DNA of 41,962 nucleotides from an uncultured Planctomycetaceae bacterium (GCA_937916515.1 CALFSX010000166.1:1-41962), one strand, 5' to 3'. Numbered from the stretch's first letter, positions 7,745 to 16,820 are shown. Translations and numbers: made by a program. Notes: a model not told the origin generated them from the sequence alone.

Positions 7745-9310
7745 ATGACCGGCGATCAGATCATCATTTTCGACACAACTCTGCGGGACGGCGAACAGTC
7801 TCCCGGCTGCAGTATGAACACTCGGGAAAAGTTGGAAGTTGCCAACGCACTTGTCGAACTTGGCGTGGACGTTATTGAAGCCGGGTTTCCCATCGCGTCG
7901 CCAGGTGACTTCGAAGCGGTGCAAAAAATTGCTCAACGCTTTGGAGATCGCAGCACGATTTGTGCTTTGGCGCGAAGCCTGGATGCTGACATCGCCAGAG
8001 CCAAAGAAGCATTGGCTGATGCCGCGAAAAGACGTATTCACGTTTTTCTTGCGACCAGTGCGATTCACCGCGAGCACAAGCTGAAGATGGACAAGCAGCA
8101 GATCATCGATCGAGCGATTTCGTCGGTTCTTGATGCGAAGTCTTTCTGTGATGATATCGAATTTTCTCCGGAAGATGCAGCTCGCACGGAGCTCGACTTT
8201 CTGTGCGAAGTTGTTGAGAAAGTGATCGAAGCTGGAGCCACCACGGTAAACATCCCAGACACCGTGGGCTATGCGACTCCCAATCATTACTTCAAGGTGA
8301 TTTCGTATCTGAAAAAGAACGTGCCGAATATCGAAAAGGCAATCATCAGCACTCACTGCCACAACGACCTGGGTCTGGCAGTGGCGAATAGTCTTTCTGC
8401 CATTGAAGCGGGCGCTCGACAGGTTGAATGCACGATCAACGGACTGGGTGAGCGAGCTGGTAATGCGGCATTGGAAGAAGTCGTGATGGCTTTGCGAACG
8501 CGAGCTGACTTTTACGGCGTTCACACGAATATCAAGACCGAACGATTGGTGCCAACCAGCCAGCTGGTGTCTTCAATTACCGGAATGAAAGTGCAACGGA
8601 ACAAGGCGATTGTCGGACAGAACGCGTTTGCTCATGAAGCCGGCATTCATCAGCATGGAATTCTGCAGGAACGTTCGACCTATGAAATCATGCGTGCCGA
8701 AGATGTTGGCTATGTTGGCCAGAATCTTGTACTGGGCAAACACAGCGGGCGTCATGCGTTTCGTGACCGTGTGAAAGAGCTGGGTTTTCAGCTTGACGAA
8801 GATGTGCTGCAAAAGGCCTTCAGCGACTTCATTGCGTTGGCTGACAAAAAGAAGGAAGTCTACGACTCCGACATCATCGCATTAATCGACAACCGTATTA
8901 CGGATGCGCCTGCTCGTTGGAAGCTGATTAGCTTTCATACGTCAGCCGGAACATCAGCCGTTCCCACCGCCACTATCGAACTTCAGTGCGAAGACCAACC
9001 AATTGTTTGCGACGCGGCAATTGGAGACGGGCCTATTGATGCTGTGTTTAAGGCGTTGGAACGTGTGATGGACGTTTCCGCTCGACTGGAAGAATTCAGT
9101 GTTCGCAGCATTTCTGAAGGTAAAGATGCATTGGGTGAAGTGCGAGTGAAAATTGACGTGATGGGGCGACACTATGTCGGAAAAAGTGTCAGCACAGACA
9201 TCATCGCCGCTTCTGCTGGCGCTTATCTGCAGGCGTTAAACAAGGCAGATGCTGATCGTCAATTCGGTGGTAGTTCTTCCGAAGAACGCATTCCGGCGAA
9301 AAGCCCATAG
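7745..9310 (+). CDS. leuA: 2-isopropylmalate synthase
   Basis: About 521 residues. Catalyses the first committed step of leucine synthesis, acetyl-CoA plus 2-oxoisovalerate to 2-isopropylmalate. Seen: [13 protein letters not shown] near the N-terminus (catalytic and metal-binding region), the [13 protein letters not shown] metal site (His about 204 and 206), [14 protein letters not shown], the [11 protein letters not shown] motif, and a C-terminal domain (about 380-505) matching the LeuA allosteric dimer domain for leucine feedback. ATG 7745 is chosen because GGAG lies six bases upstream; the frame runs 16 codons further up into the terminator region. Expression appears controlled by the upstream leader and attenuator. 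No leuB/C/D is adjacent. Confidence 0.96.
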   Translation: MTGDQIIIFDTTLRDGEQSPGCSMNTREKLEVANALVELGVDVIEAGFPIASPGDFEAVQKIAQRFGDRSTICALARSLDADIARAKEALADAAKRRIHVFLATSAIHREHKLKMDKQQIIDRAISSVLDAKSFCDDIEFSPEDAARTELDFLCEVVEKVIEAGATTVNIPDTVGYATPNHYFKVISYLKKNVPNIEKAIISTHCHNDLGLAVANSLSAIEAGARQVECTINGLGERAGNAALEEVVMALRTRADFYGVHTNIKTERLVPTSQLVSSITGMKVQRNKAIVGQNAFAHEAGIHQHGILQERSTYEIMRAEDVGYVGQNLVLGKHSGRHAFRDRVKELGFQLDEDVLQKAFSDFIALADKKKEVYDSDIIALIDNRITDAPARWKLISFHTSAGTSAVPTATIELQCEDQPIVCDAAIGDGPIDAVFKALERVMDVSARLEEFSVRSISEGKDALGEVRVKIDVMGRHYVGKSVSTDIIAASAGAYLQALNKADADRQFGGSSSEERIPAKSP

Positions 9311-9444
9311 TTGAAAGTTCACGGAGTGTGCCGCGGATTGGTTTTCCTGACCACGTTCGTGGCACACACCTTTAGTGAACGCGGGCGGGCCCGCAACCTA
9401 TTCCAGCTGACGCTCGGAAACGATCGGTTGTCGCTCAGAAAAGA

Positions 9445-9573
9445 TGCACGCATTATTTTGAGTAAGACTCTAACGAGGCAGTGCCTCAGACATTTGAGCT
9501 GCCGCTCAGAAACGCTCCGCTGTCGCTATGAAAACTTGACTCAACGTGAACAAGTTCGCTGCTTTAAGAAGTC
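9445..9573 (+). repeat. Interspersed intergenic repeat, copy B
   Basis: About 129 bases, nearly the same as the reverse complement of 10612-10741. Internal structure: a GAGGC-AGT-GCCTC hairpin and an AACTTG...CAAGTT stem. It lies between leuA and mazG and, with inverted copy C, brackets mazG. The bases just before it (9415-9444) also resemble the adjoining part of the composite repeat at 13600-13650. Confidence 0.9.
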
Positions 9574-9603
9574 AAACGTAACGTTCAACATAGACAACTT
9601 TCG

Positions 9604-10521
9604 ATGCCAACTGAATCTGCTGCCGAAGGTGCTGTGCCTGCCAAAGACGACTTCGGTCAACCACCGAATTTTGATGAGTTGCTGCCAGCATTTCAAAATC
9701 TGTGCGAAGTGATTGCCAAACTGCGTTCGCCGGAAGGTTGTCCGTGGGATCGTCAGCAAACATTGGCATCGATTAAGCCCTATACGCTGGAAGAAACGTA
9801 CGAGCTGCTGGAAGCAATTGATTCGGACGACAACGCAGCCATTAAAGAAGAGCTTGGCGACGTGCTGTTGCAGGTGATATTGGACTCACAAATTGCGACG
9901 GATGAGCGACGATTTCAGTTGGTCGATGTGGTGCGACATATCGCAGAAAAAATGGTGAGGCGACATCCTCATGTATTTGGGGACAAGCTTGCTGCAAACA
10001 CTGATGACGTAAAGCGACACTGGAACGCCGCCAAGAATGCTGAAAAGCACGAACGTACGTCAAAGCTGGAAGGCATTCCCAAAGATCTGCCGCAGTTGGC
10101 TCGCGCCTATCGTATTGCGGCACGAGCTGCTTCTGTGGGCTATGATTTTCCCGATCGCAACATGCTGTTCGACAAGCTGAAGGAAGAAATTCAGGAGCTG
10201 GCGGAAGAGCTGTTTGTTGATGGGCAGATTCCAAACGTGCCCGCTTCCATTGATGTTGAACCGATTCCCGATCGCCACATTACTGAGCCGGCTCAAAAGC
10301 AGCGAGTGGAAAGTGAGCTGGGTGACGTGCTGTTTGTGATGGCCAACATTGCCAGGCGTTGGGGGATAAATCCTGAAGAAGCCTTGCGGAAAAGCAACGC
10401 AAAATTCAGCCGACGTTTTATGGCGATCGAAAGTGCGATGAGGCAGCAGGGTGTTTCCATGGAAGACGCATCACTGGCTCGCATGGAAGAAGCTTACCAA
10501 CAGGCAAAAGCTAAGGAATAG
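9604..10521 (+). CDS. mazG: Nucleoside triphosphate pyrophosphohydrolase MazG
   Basis: 305 residues. Hydrolyses (d)NTPs to NMP and pyrophosphate, a housecleaning and stress role. Signature GCPWDRQQTLASIKPYTLEE is followed by the acidic metal-binding helix KEELGDVLLQVI; a second acidic segment (VESELGDVLFVMANIARRWG) lies in the C-terminal half, as in two-domain MazG proteins. Slightly longer than the roughly 260-residue E. coli protein, with an extra N-terminal stretch and an insertion near residue 210. No strong ribosome site precedes the ATG. It stands alone between inverted repeat copies; no mazE/mazF neighbours. Confidence 0.93.
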   Translation: MPTESAAEGAVPAKDDFGQPPNFDELLPAFQNLCEVIAKLRSPEGCPWDRQQTLASIKPYTLEETYELLEAIDSDDNAAIKEELGDVLLQVILDSQIATDERRFQLVDVVRHIAEKMVRRHPHVFGDKLAANTDDVKRHWNAAKNAEKHERTSKLEGIPKDLPQLARAYRIAARAASVGYDFPDRNMLFDKLKEEIQELAEELFVDGQIPNVPASIDVEPIPDRHITEPAQKQRVESELGDVLFVMANIARRWGINPEEALRKSNAKFSRRFMAIESAMRQQGVSMEDASLARMEEAYQQAKAKE

Positions 10522-10611
10522 CTGGTTTCGTGCCGCGCGTTAAACAGTGCGGCTGATTGGAAATTGTCTGCGACCGGAATTGTGTTTGCCGAACACCCTG
10601 CTCTTCAGTTA

Positions 10612-10844
10612 GACTTCTTAAAGCAGCGAACTTGTTCACGTTGAGTCAAGTTTTCGGAGCGACGTAGTCGCGTTTCCGAGCGGCTGCTCGAATGGTCTGA
10701 GGCACCGCCTCGTTAGAGTCTTACTCAAAATGATGCGTGCACGGTGCGCGGATGTTGGCCGTAGCGACAACGAAGCGGCTCGGTGATTCGAGCGTTCCAC
10801 GTGTTGCTGCGTCCCACGCCACCGGGTCAAGGGCGAAGCCCTTG
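10612..10844 (-). repeat. Interspersed intergenic repeat, copy C (longest, composite)
   Basis: Bases 10612-10741 are the inverted counterpart of copy B. The remainder to 10844 aligns, inverted, with 13537-13666. It ends in the perfect hairpin CAAGGGC-GAA-GCCCTTG (10828-10844), which touches the lolD stop codon at 10845 and may serve as its transcript end, although no T run follows. Confidence 0.88.
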
Positions 10845-11561
10845 TTAGGCGGCTTCTTCGCGACCGATTGTGGCAATTTGACCTTCGGCAAGCCTGACGA
10901 TTCGGTGAGCCTGTTGAGCGATCGCTTCGTCGTGAGTGACCATCACGATCGTTAGCTGAGTTTCTTCGTTCAGCTTCTTCAACGTTTCCATGATTTCGCG
11001 GCCAGTTGATGAATCCAGGTTTCCCGTTGGTTCGTCGGCCAGCAAAATTTCGGGCTTGGCAATCAATGCTCGTGCAATCGCTCCTCGCTGCATTTCGCCT
11101 CCGGACAATTCGGAAGGCCGATGCTTAATACGGTGACCCAGGCCAACCTGTTGCAGGATCTCCATCGCTTCGTGTCGGATTTCTTTGCGTTTGGCCCAAT
11201 AGCTGAACAGGGAGTGGCGAATCATCAACGGAGTCATCACGTTTTCCAGCAACGTGAGTTCCGGCAGCAGGTGGTAAAACTGAAAGATGAAGCCAAATAC
11301 ATGGTTTCGCAGTTGATCGCGAGCCGCCTGATTCAGGTTGTCGATGCGTTTGCCTTCCAGCAACACTTCGCCGTTGTCAGGTGAATCCAGTAGTCCCATT
11401 ACATGCAGCAGCGTGCTTTTTCCGGAACCACTTTGGCCGATGACGGAAATGAATTCGCCCCGTTGAGCCGTTAGCCCGGCTCCTCGAAGAACGGGAATTT
11501 TGTGCTGGCCTTTGGAGTACGATTTTTCAATCGCCAGCGCGGAAATCAATGGCGTAGTCAT
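10845..11561 (-). CDS. lolD: LolD-type ABC transporter ATP-binding protein
   Basis: 238 residues from ATG 11561. Walker A GQSGSGKST (42-50), Q-loop FIFQFYHLLPELT, ABC signature LSGGEMQRGAIARAL (about 152-166; MQRG replaces the common QQRV) and Walker B ILLADEPTG. The MacB/LolD subfamily is indicated by the short form and the partner permease. It should power lipoprotein release from the inner membrane, or another FtsX-type extrusion. The frame extends upstream to 11759, overlapping the permease, but homologues begin near this ATG. It is the second gene of a minus-strand pair, with a 130-base gap. Confidence 0.88.
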   Translation of the reverse strand: MTTPLISALAIEKSYSKGQHKIPVLRGAGLTAQRGEFISVIGQSGSGKSTLLHVMGLLDSPDNGEVLLEGKRIDNLNQAARDQLRNHVFGFIFQFYHLLPELTLLENVMTPLMIRHSLFSYWAKRKEIRHEAMEILQQVGLGHRIKHRPSELSGGEMQRGAIARALIAKPEILLADEPTGNLDSSTGREIMETLKKLNEETQLTIVMVTHDEAIAQQAHRIVRLAEGQIATIGREEAA

Positions 11562-11691
11562 CTTCAGAGTTTCAGTTGAATGCGGCCAGTTCTGGCTGTT
11601 GTGTGTCATGAGCGTCGTGCTCAGCTGTTCGGAGTTTGTGGACGAGATGCCGAAATCGAAAGTGATTCCGGCTGAGCTCTTTGCAGTGAGT

Positions 11692-13284
11692 CTATTCGAA
11701 TCGAAGAGCGCGAACAGGGTGCAGACGGGATGCTCGTCGAGCTGGCAGGACGCTGGCAAGAACGGCGATTCCGATTGCTCCCAAAGCGACCCAGGTCACC
11801 ATCATGACGTTGACTTGAGTCGGAATCTCGGGGAAGTAATAGATCTTTTCATCGAACACTTTTCGGCCAGTGATCCAGCTGAGTCCGTCTTCAATTTCAT
11901 TGATGTAACGAACAAACAGAAGTCCAATGCCGACTCCTGCGGCGCTGCCCACAACGCCCAGTCCCAGCCCATAAGACAGGAAGATGCTCATCACGCCGTT
12001 GGAGCTGGCGCCCAGGGATTTCAGGATGCCGATGTCTCGCGTTTTTTCCACAACGATCATGAAGAAGATCGCCAGAATTCCGAAGCCGGCAACGGCGATG
12101 ATCATGAACAACAGCACGTTCAGAATTGCTGTTTCCACCTCAACGGCAGAAAGCAGCAGTCCCTGTTTCGCTTCCCACGTACTGACGGTCACCATTCCTG
12201 GAGGAAACGCGGCTTTGATGCGTTTGACAACTTCGTCTGCGTCTTTGTAGTCGTGCAGGCGAATCTGGATCGATGTAATGGCGTCGCCATCTTCAGCAAT
12301 CATGCCTCGGTTTTGCTGCAGCTGTTCGATGTTCATCAGTACCAACTGGCTGTCGTATTCGCTCATCCCACTACGGAACATGTCAACGACGGTGGCGGAA
12401 AAACTGATTGGTTCGGGCGGCGTGTTCGACTGAATCGTTGTGACGATGATGTCATCGCCGGGATTCACCATGTTTACTTTGTGCAGGTTGCCGGTTTCCG
12501 GATCTCGAGTTTGAAAACTGGTGATCTGTTCGCCAATGTAAATTCTGGCGGGCATAGGAGCGGCTGGGTCGACCGGTGTGACCGGTTCGTTGCCGTTGAA
12601 CGGAGAGTCAAGATCCGGAGCGGCGTTGGCAACTGCGTCGGTGGAAGGAGGCGAGTCGAAGTCGGGTGCAGGAAGTGTTGTTGCGGAACCGGCTGTTCCC
12701 TTCGATTCAACAACGCTGCCAAACGGTCCTTCAGTTTTGTCGTCCTGAATCATCAGCATCATCTGCTGCTTCATCATCCTGCGATACGACGCGGCTGAAT
12801 CAGTCAGTTCCCAGCCCAGCGGAGTTTCATAGTCGCGCAGTCGATCGCGAGTAACTGTGCCGTCTTCGAGGATCTGGTTATAGCTGTCCAGGTAGGTTTT
12901 TAGCGGACCAACACTGGCCTTGCCGCCTGGATCAATCCCCAGCAGTTGAATTGGCTGAGTAAACGTTTCACCGGTGATGGGATCGTTATAGGTGATCATT
13001 CCTGGAACTTCGACAGTTGGTGTCATCGCGGCGATGTAGTCGCCAGCGGCTTCCTGCACGACCTTCATTTGGGCCTTGCCGTCGATAATGCCGTCCATGC
13101 TGCGGGATTCGACAACGACGTCGGCCAGAAAACCATGAATACGGTCACGCATTTCGTTGGTGAAGCCGGCCATGACGCTGTTGACCACAATCATGGTGGC
13201 AACGCCCAGCATGACGCTCACGATACTTGCCAAAGCGATGTAGCGCGTCTTCAAGTAACGCATGCAAAGCAGTAATTTGTACAT
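11692..13284 (-). CDS. LolC/LolE-type FtsX-family ABC permease
   Basis: 530 residues. The N-terminus LLLCMRYLKTRYIALASIVSVMLGVATMIVV is a membrane helix typical of LolC/E, followed by a large periplasmic domain. Three more helices lie near residues 395-420, 445-470 and 500-520, with the FtsX hallmark KTRDIGILKSLGASSNGVM before the last two. The periplasmic part is longer than in E. coli LolC (about 400) and contains a Pro/Ala/Asp-rich insertion near residues 195-245. It precedes lolD on the same strand. One permease only, so it may act as a homodimer. Confidence 0.87.
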   Translation of the reverse strand: MYKLLLCMRYLKTRYIALASIVSVMLGVATMIVVNSVMAGFTNEMRDRIHGFLADVVVESRSMDGIIDGKAQMKVVQEAAGDYIAAMTPTVEVPGMITYNDPITGETFTQPIQLLGIDPGGKASVGPLKTYLDSYNQILEDGTVTRDRLRDYETPLGWELTDSAASYRRMMKQQMMLMIQDDKTEGPFGSVVESKGTAGSATTLPAPDFDSPPSTDAVANAAPDLDSPFNGNEPVTPVDPAAPMPARIYIGEQITSFQTRDPETGNLHKVNMVNPGDDIIVTTIQSNTPPEPISFSATVVDMFRSGMSEYDSQLVLMNIEQLQQNRGMIAEDGDAITSIQIRLHDYKDADEVVKRIKAAFPPGMVTVSTWEAKQGLLLSAVEVETAILNVLLFMIIAVAGFGILAIFFMIVVEKTRDIGILKSLGASSNGVMSIFLSYGLGLGVVGSAAGVGIGLLFVRYINEIEDGLSWITGRKVFDEKIYYFPEIPTQVNVMMVTWVALGAIGIAVLASVLPARRASRLHPVRALRFE

Positions 13285-13536
13285 GGTTGCGGCACTCCCT
13301 TGCCGAGCCTGAATCAGGCAACTTCTACTTCATTCTACGTCAGAAAGACAATTTGTGACTGCCGCCCTTTGTCAGTACGGAATCGCTCACTGCACCTTTC
13401 TGTACGCCCCGTCGGGCGTAATTGCGAACCTGGTTTGAGGCAAACGCATAGCCTTCGCAACCAAGTCCCCGCAGTTTGGCAGATTCGGCAGCTTCGATCA
13501 ATGTTGATATGAAACCAGCGATTCTTGCAGGTAAAT

Positions 13537-13666
13537 CAAGGGCTCCGCCCTTGACCCAGTGGCGTGGATTGCGGACGGCAGGTGGAGAATGCTAATCGCC
13601 GAGCCGCTCCGTTGTCGCTACGAAAATCATAGTGGCGCGGTGCGCGCATTATTTTGACTAAGACTC
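13537..13666 (+). repeat. Interspersed intergenic repeat, copy D
   Basis: Inverted relative to 10712-10844. It keeps the end hairpin with a changed loop (CAAGGGC-TCC-GCCCTTG, 13537-13553), tggcgtgg, cgccgagccgct, gttgtcgctacg and gcgcattattttga, and ends at aagactc. The part shared with copy B beyond that point is absent. With copy C it brackets the lol genes. Confidence 0.8.
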
Positions 13667-13751
13667 CAGACGGTGATTTTGGGCTCATTGGATCGGGTTC
13701 CGGCTGGCGAATTTGGCGTTCGGGGGCACTCAGAAACCCAAAATCGGCGCA

Positions 13752-13788
13752 CAAAAAAACGCCAGAAGCTTTGATTCTTCCGGCGTTT
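13752..13788 (-). terminator. Intrinsic terminator of the cold-shock gene
   Basis: On the minus strand AAACGCCGGAAG pairs with CTTCTGGCGTTT (one mismatch) around an eight-base loop and continues into a T run. It lies about 40 bases after the csp stop codon. Confidence 0.85.
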
Positions 13789-13828
13789 GAATTCACGCGG
13801 CGAACAAAATTCGCCCTGTGATTTCGAT

Positions 13829-14026
13829 TCAGATTACTCGCACGTTTTCAGCGCGCGGGCCTTTTGGTCCCTGTCCAACGTTGTAAGAAACCTGCTGGCC
13901 TTCGCGCAGCTCTTCATAACGCACGCCTTCTACAGCGGAGCTGTGAAAGAACATGTCTTTCCCAGTACCGTCTTCAATAAAACCAAACCCCTTGTCGGTC
14001 ATGCGTTTGATCGTGCCTTCTGCCAT
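13829..14026 (-). CDS. Cold-shock-domain protein (CspA family)
   Basis: 65 residues from ATG 14026, the usual length of the family. Single OB-fold cold-shock domain with RNP1 (KGFGFIED) and RNP2 (DMFFHSS), and the ending GPRAENVRVI. Binds single-stranded RNA/DNA and acts as an RNA chaperone. An upstream in-frame start at 14083 would add 19 unrelated residues. Its neighbour is a DEAD-box helicase on the same strand, a natural partner in cold adaptation, though 160 bases separate them. Confidence 0.95.
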   Translation of the reverse strand: MAEGTIKRMTDKGFGFIEDGTGKDMFFHSSAVEGVRYEELREGQQVSYNVGQGPKGPRAENVRVI

Positions 14027-14187
14027 GTGGTGTACCCAATACTCTTCGAAATGTCGGTTATCGCTGTCGAGTGAAACGTTCACGCGTTTGAGACTAACCT
14101 AAGAATGCTTCAACTTGTTTTCAGCCGCTATGCTGCGGCGTTTTATCTTTATGAAATCTGCAAAGCGGTTGCTTGCAGTTTTTGAGT

Positions 14188-15525
14188 CTAACTTACCTGA
14201 CTTGGTCGTCTTCTGCGTCGACGCGGCTTTGGTGAATCACCAGAACCGGTGGCTTCACTTGCACGTCGAGACGCAGCGTGTCTGCTGCCGGGAGTACTGG
14301 ACGGTGATCGTCCATGTCCAGAAGAACGGCCCCCTTGTTGTCCGGATGGACGGCGTCCGCGAGACTGTCCGGAAGGTCGAACACTGGCTGACGGCGCGGG
14401 TTCTGTGCCGCCGGAAACCGGTACTTTCTGTCCGATCAGTTTTTCGATGGCTCGCAGATCGCCAATTTCTTCTGAACTGCAAAACGAAACGGCAATGCCT
14501 TCCGCACCAGCACGGCCCGTTCGACCGATTCGGTGAACATAGGCTTCTGGTTCGATTGGTAAGTCGTAATTGATAACGTGGGTGACTCCGTCAATGTCGA
14601 TTCCTCGAGCTGCGACGTCGGTGGCTACCAGCACCTGAATTTCATTATTACGGAACGATTCCAGAGCTTTTTGACGAGCATTCTGAGACTTGTTGCCGTG
14701 AATAGCGGCGGAACTGATTCCACTTCGGTGCAGTTTTTCTGCGACCACGTTGGCACCACGTTTTGTCTTTGTAAAGACAATCACGCGTTCTACGCCATCA
14801 GCGGTCACCATGGTTTTCAGAAGCGTCTGCTTGTTATGACGTTCGACAAAGTGAACACTCTGGTCGATCCGCTTAACGCTTGAAGTCTTGGGAGTCACGT
14901 TAACGTGAATCGGGTCTGTCAACAGGCGAGCAGCCAGTTCAGTAATTTTTGGCGGCATCGTTGCAGAAAAGAACAGCGACTGACGCTTCGCAGGCAGCTT
15001 GCTGATAATCCGCTTCAGGTCGGGCATAAATCCCATGTCCAGCATGCGGTCAGCTTCGTCCAGTACAAACACTTCCAGTTGCGAAAGGCTGATGTGGCCC
15101 TGATTCATCAGGTCCAGCAATCGACCGGGAGTCGCAACTAAAATATGAGCACCTCGGCCCATGGCGCGAACCTGGTTGCCTTGTTTAACTCCGCCATAAA
15201 CAAGAACCTGTCGCAGTCGCAGGTGCTTGCCGTAGGTTGCGAAGCTTTCGCCAATTTGAATGGCCAGTTCACGCGTTGGAGCCAATACCAGCACAAGTGG
15301 TGAATTTGGCAGAGCCTTGCGATTAAGCTGCCCCAGTCTGTTCAGGATCGGCAAAGCGAACGCTGCCGTTTTTCCGGTGCCCGTTTGAGCACATCCCAGA
15401 ACGTCATTTCCTTCAAGTGCTGAAGGGATGGTCTGTGCCTGAATAGGCGTTGGGATTTCGTATTTTTCGTCGGCCAATGCACGTCTTAAAGGTGCAATCA
15501 GCTCCAGTTCTTCAAATGTCTTCAA
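14188..15525 (-). CDS. rhlE: DEAD-box ATP-dependent RNA helicase, RhlE type
   Basis: 445 residues. Q motif PTPIQAQTIP, motif I AQTGTGKT (46-53), PTREL, TPGR, DEAD (156-159), SAT in FFSATMP, and the C-terminal helicase motifs ATDVAARGID and HRIGRTGRAG. The tail (from about residue 375) is low-complexity, rich in Ser/Gly/Arg, and ends in an Arg cluster, as in RhlE proteins that use basic tails to bind RNA. Acts in ribosome assembly and RNA turnover. Confidence 0.94.
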   Translation of the reverse strand: MKTFEELELIAPLRRALADEKYEIPTPIQAQTIPSALEGNDVLGCAQTGTGKTAAFALPILNRLGQLNRKALPNSPLVLVLAPTRELAIQIGESFATYGKHLRLRQVLVYGGVKQGNQVRAMGRGAHILVATPGRLLDLMNQGHISLSQLEVFVLDEADRMLDMGFMPDLKRIISKLPAKRQSLFFSATMPPKITELAARLLTDPIHVNVTPKTSSVKRIDQSVHFVERHNKQTLLKTMVTADGVERVIVFTKTKRGANVVAEKLHRSGISSAAIHGNKSQNARQKALESFRNNEIQVLVATDVAARGIDIDGVTHVINYDLPIEPEAYVHRIGRTGRAGAEGIAVSFCSSEEIGDLRAIEKLIGQKVPVSGGTEPAPSASVRPSGQSRGRRPSGQQGGRSSGHGRSPSSTPGSRHAASRRASEATGSGDSPKPRRRRRRPSQVS

Positions 15526-15704
15526 TTTTGTTCCTCAATCAATGAAATAGTTTTGGTCAATCAAAAGACCGTTATTCGTTGAGAAAGGAACTCGGTCGCA
15601 ATGATTTTCGGCTTTGTTTATTCAGAAGCCGAAGTGGATAAGGGGTGCCTGAAGTCGCTATCAATCACGGATTGCGGGATTGATTTCGCGTTACTTCGGA
15701 GGCG

Positions 15705-15726
15705 GCAAAATCGTCAGCGATTTTGC
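15705..15726. promoter_or_regulatory. Perfect 9-bp hairpin upstream of rhlE
   Basis: GCAAAATCG and CGATTTTGC around a four-base loop. On the minus strand it would lie about 180 bases upstream of the rhlE start, in a possible long 5' leader. No function is assigned. Confidence 0.35.
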
Positions 15727-15848
15727 GTGTGTTGGTGATTGCGATTGGGCTTAGCCAATGTTAATGCACAAACCGCCGCGTTTACGGCAATTCCGGACAA
15801 ACAAGAAGTCACAGAATTCAATGCGTCCCGATGACGCTGGCCATGTTT

Positions 15849-15869
15849 CGTTCATCAACTTGATGAACG
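15849..15869. promoter_or_regulatory. 21-base perfect palindrome, operator-like
   Basis: CGTTCATCAA-C-TTGATGAACG, ten-base arms with a single central base. The shape fits a dimeric repressor site. It lies between divergent rhlE and the GNAT gene; the regulator is unknown. Confidence 0.4.
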
Positions 15870-16325
15870 TAGATGGCAAATGTGTGGCTAAAGTGCCAGC
15901 ACCAGATCCCCGAGGTTGCATGAGCATCCAACTCCGCCAAAAACCTCGTCTGACCGGAAAACGCTGTTCATTCGACTGAACAACGTGACTCGCTTGTATC
16001 CGGCCACATTCACTCTGCCGTCCAACGACGCCAGAAGCTTGCGGAAGTGTACTACCGTAATGAACGTTCGCCAAGGGGCAATCTTCCGATTCTGCACGGA
16101 TCGGCCATGCTTTCTGCTTAACGCCGGTTAATCGTCACATTTTACTCGCAGAAACGGCAAGTCGGGTCAGAATGCCGACTCTTTTGAACCGTTGGTCTGA
16201 ATCGTGTGTCGCAAAAACCAAGCCTTGATAAACCCAGTCAATAGCTGAATGGACGATAACTAAGCTATCGGGAGTTTTCAGGTTCACGCTATCCAGTGCC
16301 CACCCTTCTTTTACAGTCAGTTCCT

Positions 16326-16730
16326 ATGACGATCAGCTTTTCATCCGATTCCACACCTCATATCGACGAATTTATCGACGTGCTGCAACGGTCAACTTTG
16401 GCCGAACGTCGCCCGGTTGACGACCGCGACCGGATTGCTGGAATGTTGGCTAACGCAGATCGATTTGCGACCGCCAGAAATTCTGATGGCTTGCTGGTTG
16501 GTGTGGCTCGAGCAATAACGGACTTTCACTACTGCACCTATCTGTCTGATCTGGCAGTCGATGAAAACTATCAGCGGCAGGGCATCGGTCGAAAGCTGAT
16601 CAAGCTGGTTCATGAAGCCTGCGGTCTCAACACAACGTTGATCTTGCTGGCGGCACCAAAGGCTCAAACGTATTACCCTCATGTGGGCCTTGAAGCTCAT
16701 TCATCGTGTTGGATGATTAAGCCCAGCTAA
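16326..16730 (+). CDS. GNAT-family N-acetyltransferase
   Basis: 134 residues from ATG 16326. The acetyl-CoA site is clear: [17 protein letters not shown] (the R/Q-x-x-G-x-G/A pyrophosphate loop), preceded by the strand [13 protein letters not shown]. The C-terminal part [28 protein letters not shown] matches the YjdJ/YhbS-like group. The substrate cannot be read from sequence. A GTG at 16296 is an alternative start. Stands alone. Confidence 0.85.
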   Translation: MTISFSSDSTPHIDEFIDVLQRSTLAERRPVDDRDRIAGMLANADRFATARNSDGLLVGVARAITDFHYCTYLSDLAVDENYQRQGIGRKLIKLVHEACGLNTTLILLAAPKAQTYYPHVGLEAHSSCWMIKPS

Positions 16731-16820
16731 GTGAAGTCAGTTTAGAGGGGCGGGTTCATTGTTCAGTAGCTGGCCCTGCGGTGAATGTCTTGTCGTAAGC
16801 AAGCATCCGTCACCGATTCG

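Larger units (their letters stand above)
15526..16325. other. Divergent intergenic region between rhlE and the GNAT gene
   Basis: 800 bases without a supported gene. Overlapping frames near 15750-16130 on both strands lack a domain and a ribosome site. It holds a perfect hairpin at 15705-15726 and a 21-base palindrome at 15849-15869, listed separately. Confidence 0.6.

Noticed and set aside
7739-8524. 261-codon open frame antisense to leuA
   Set aside because: A shadow of a strongly conserved gene; no domain or ribosome site.
11500-12798. 432-codon plus-strand frame opposite the lol genes
   Set aside because: Asp/His/Val-rich composition is typical of antisense reading; both minus-strand genes are clear families.
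15751-16131. Overlapping frames on both strands between rhlE and the GNAT gene
   Set aside because: Mutually overlapping, no start signals and no recognisable protein features.
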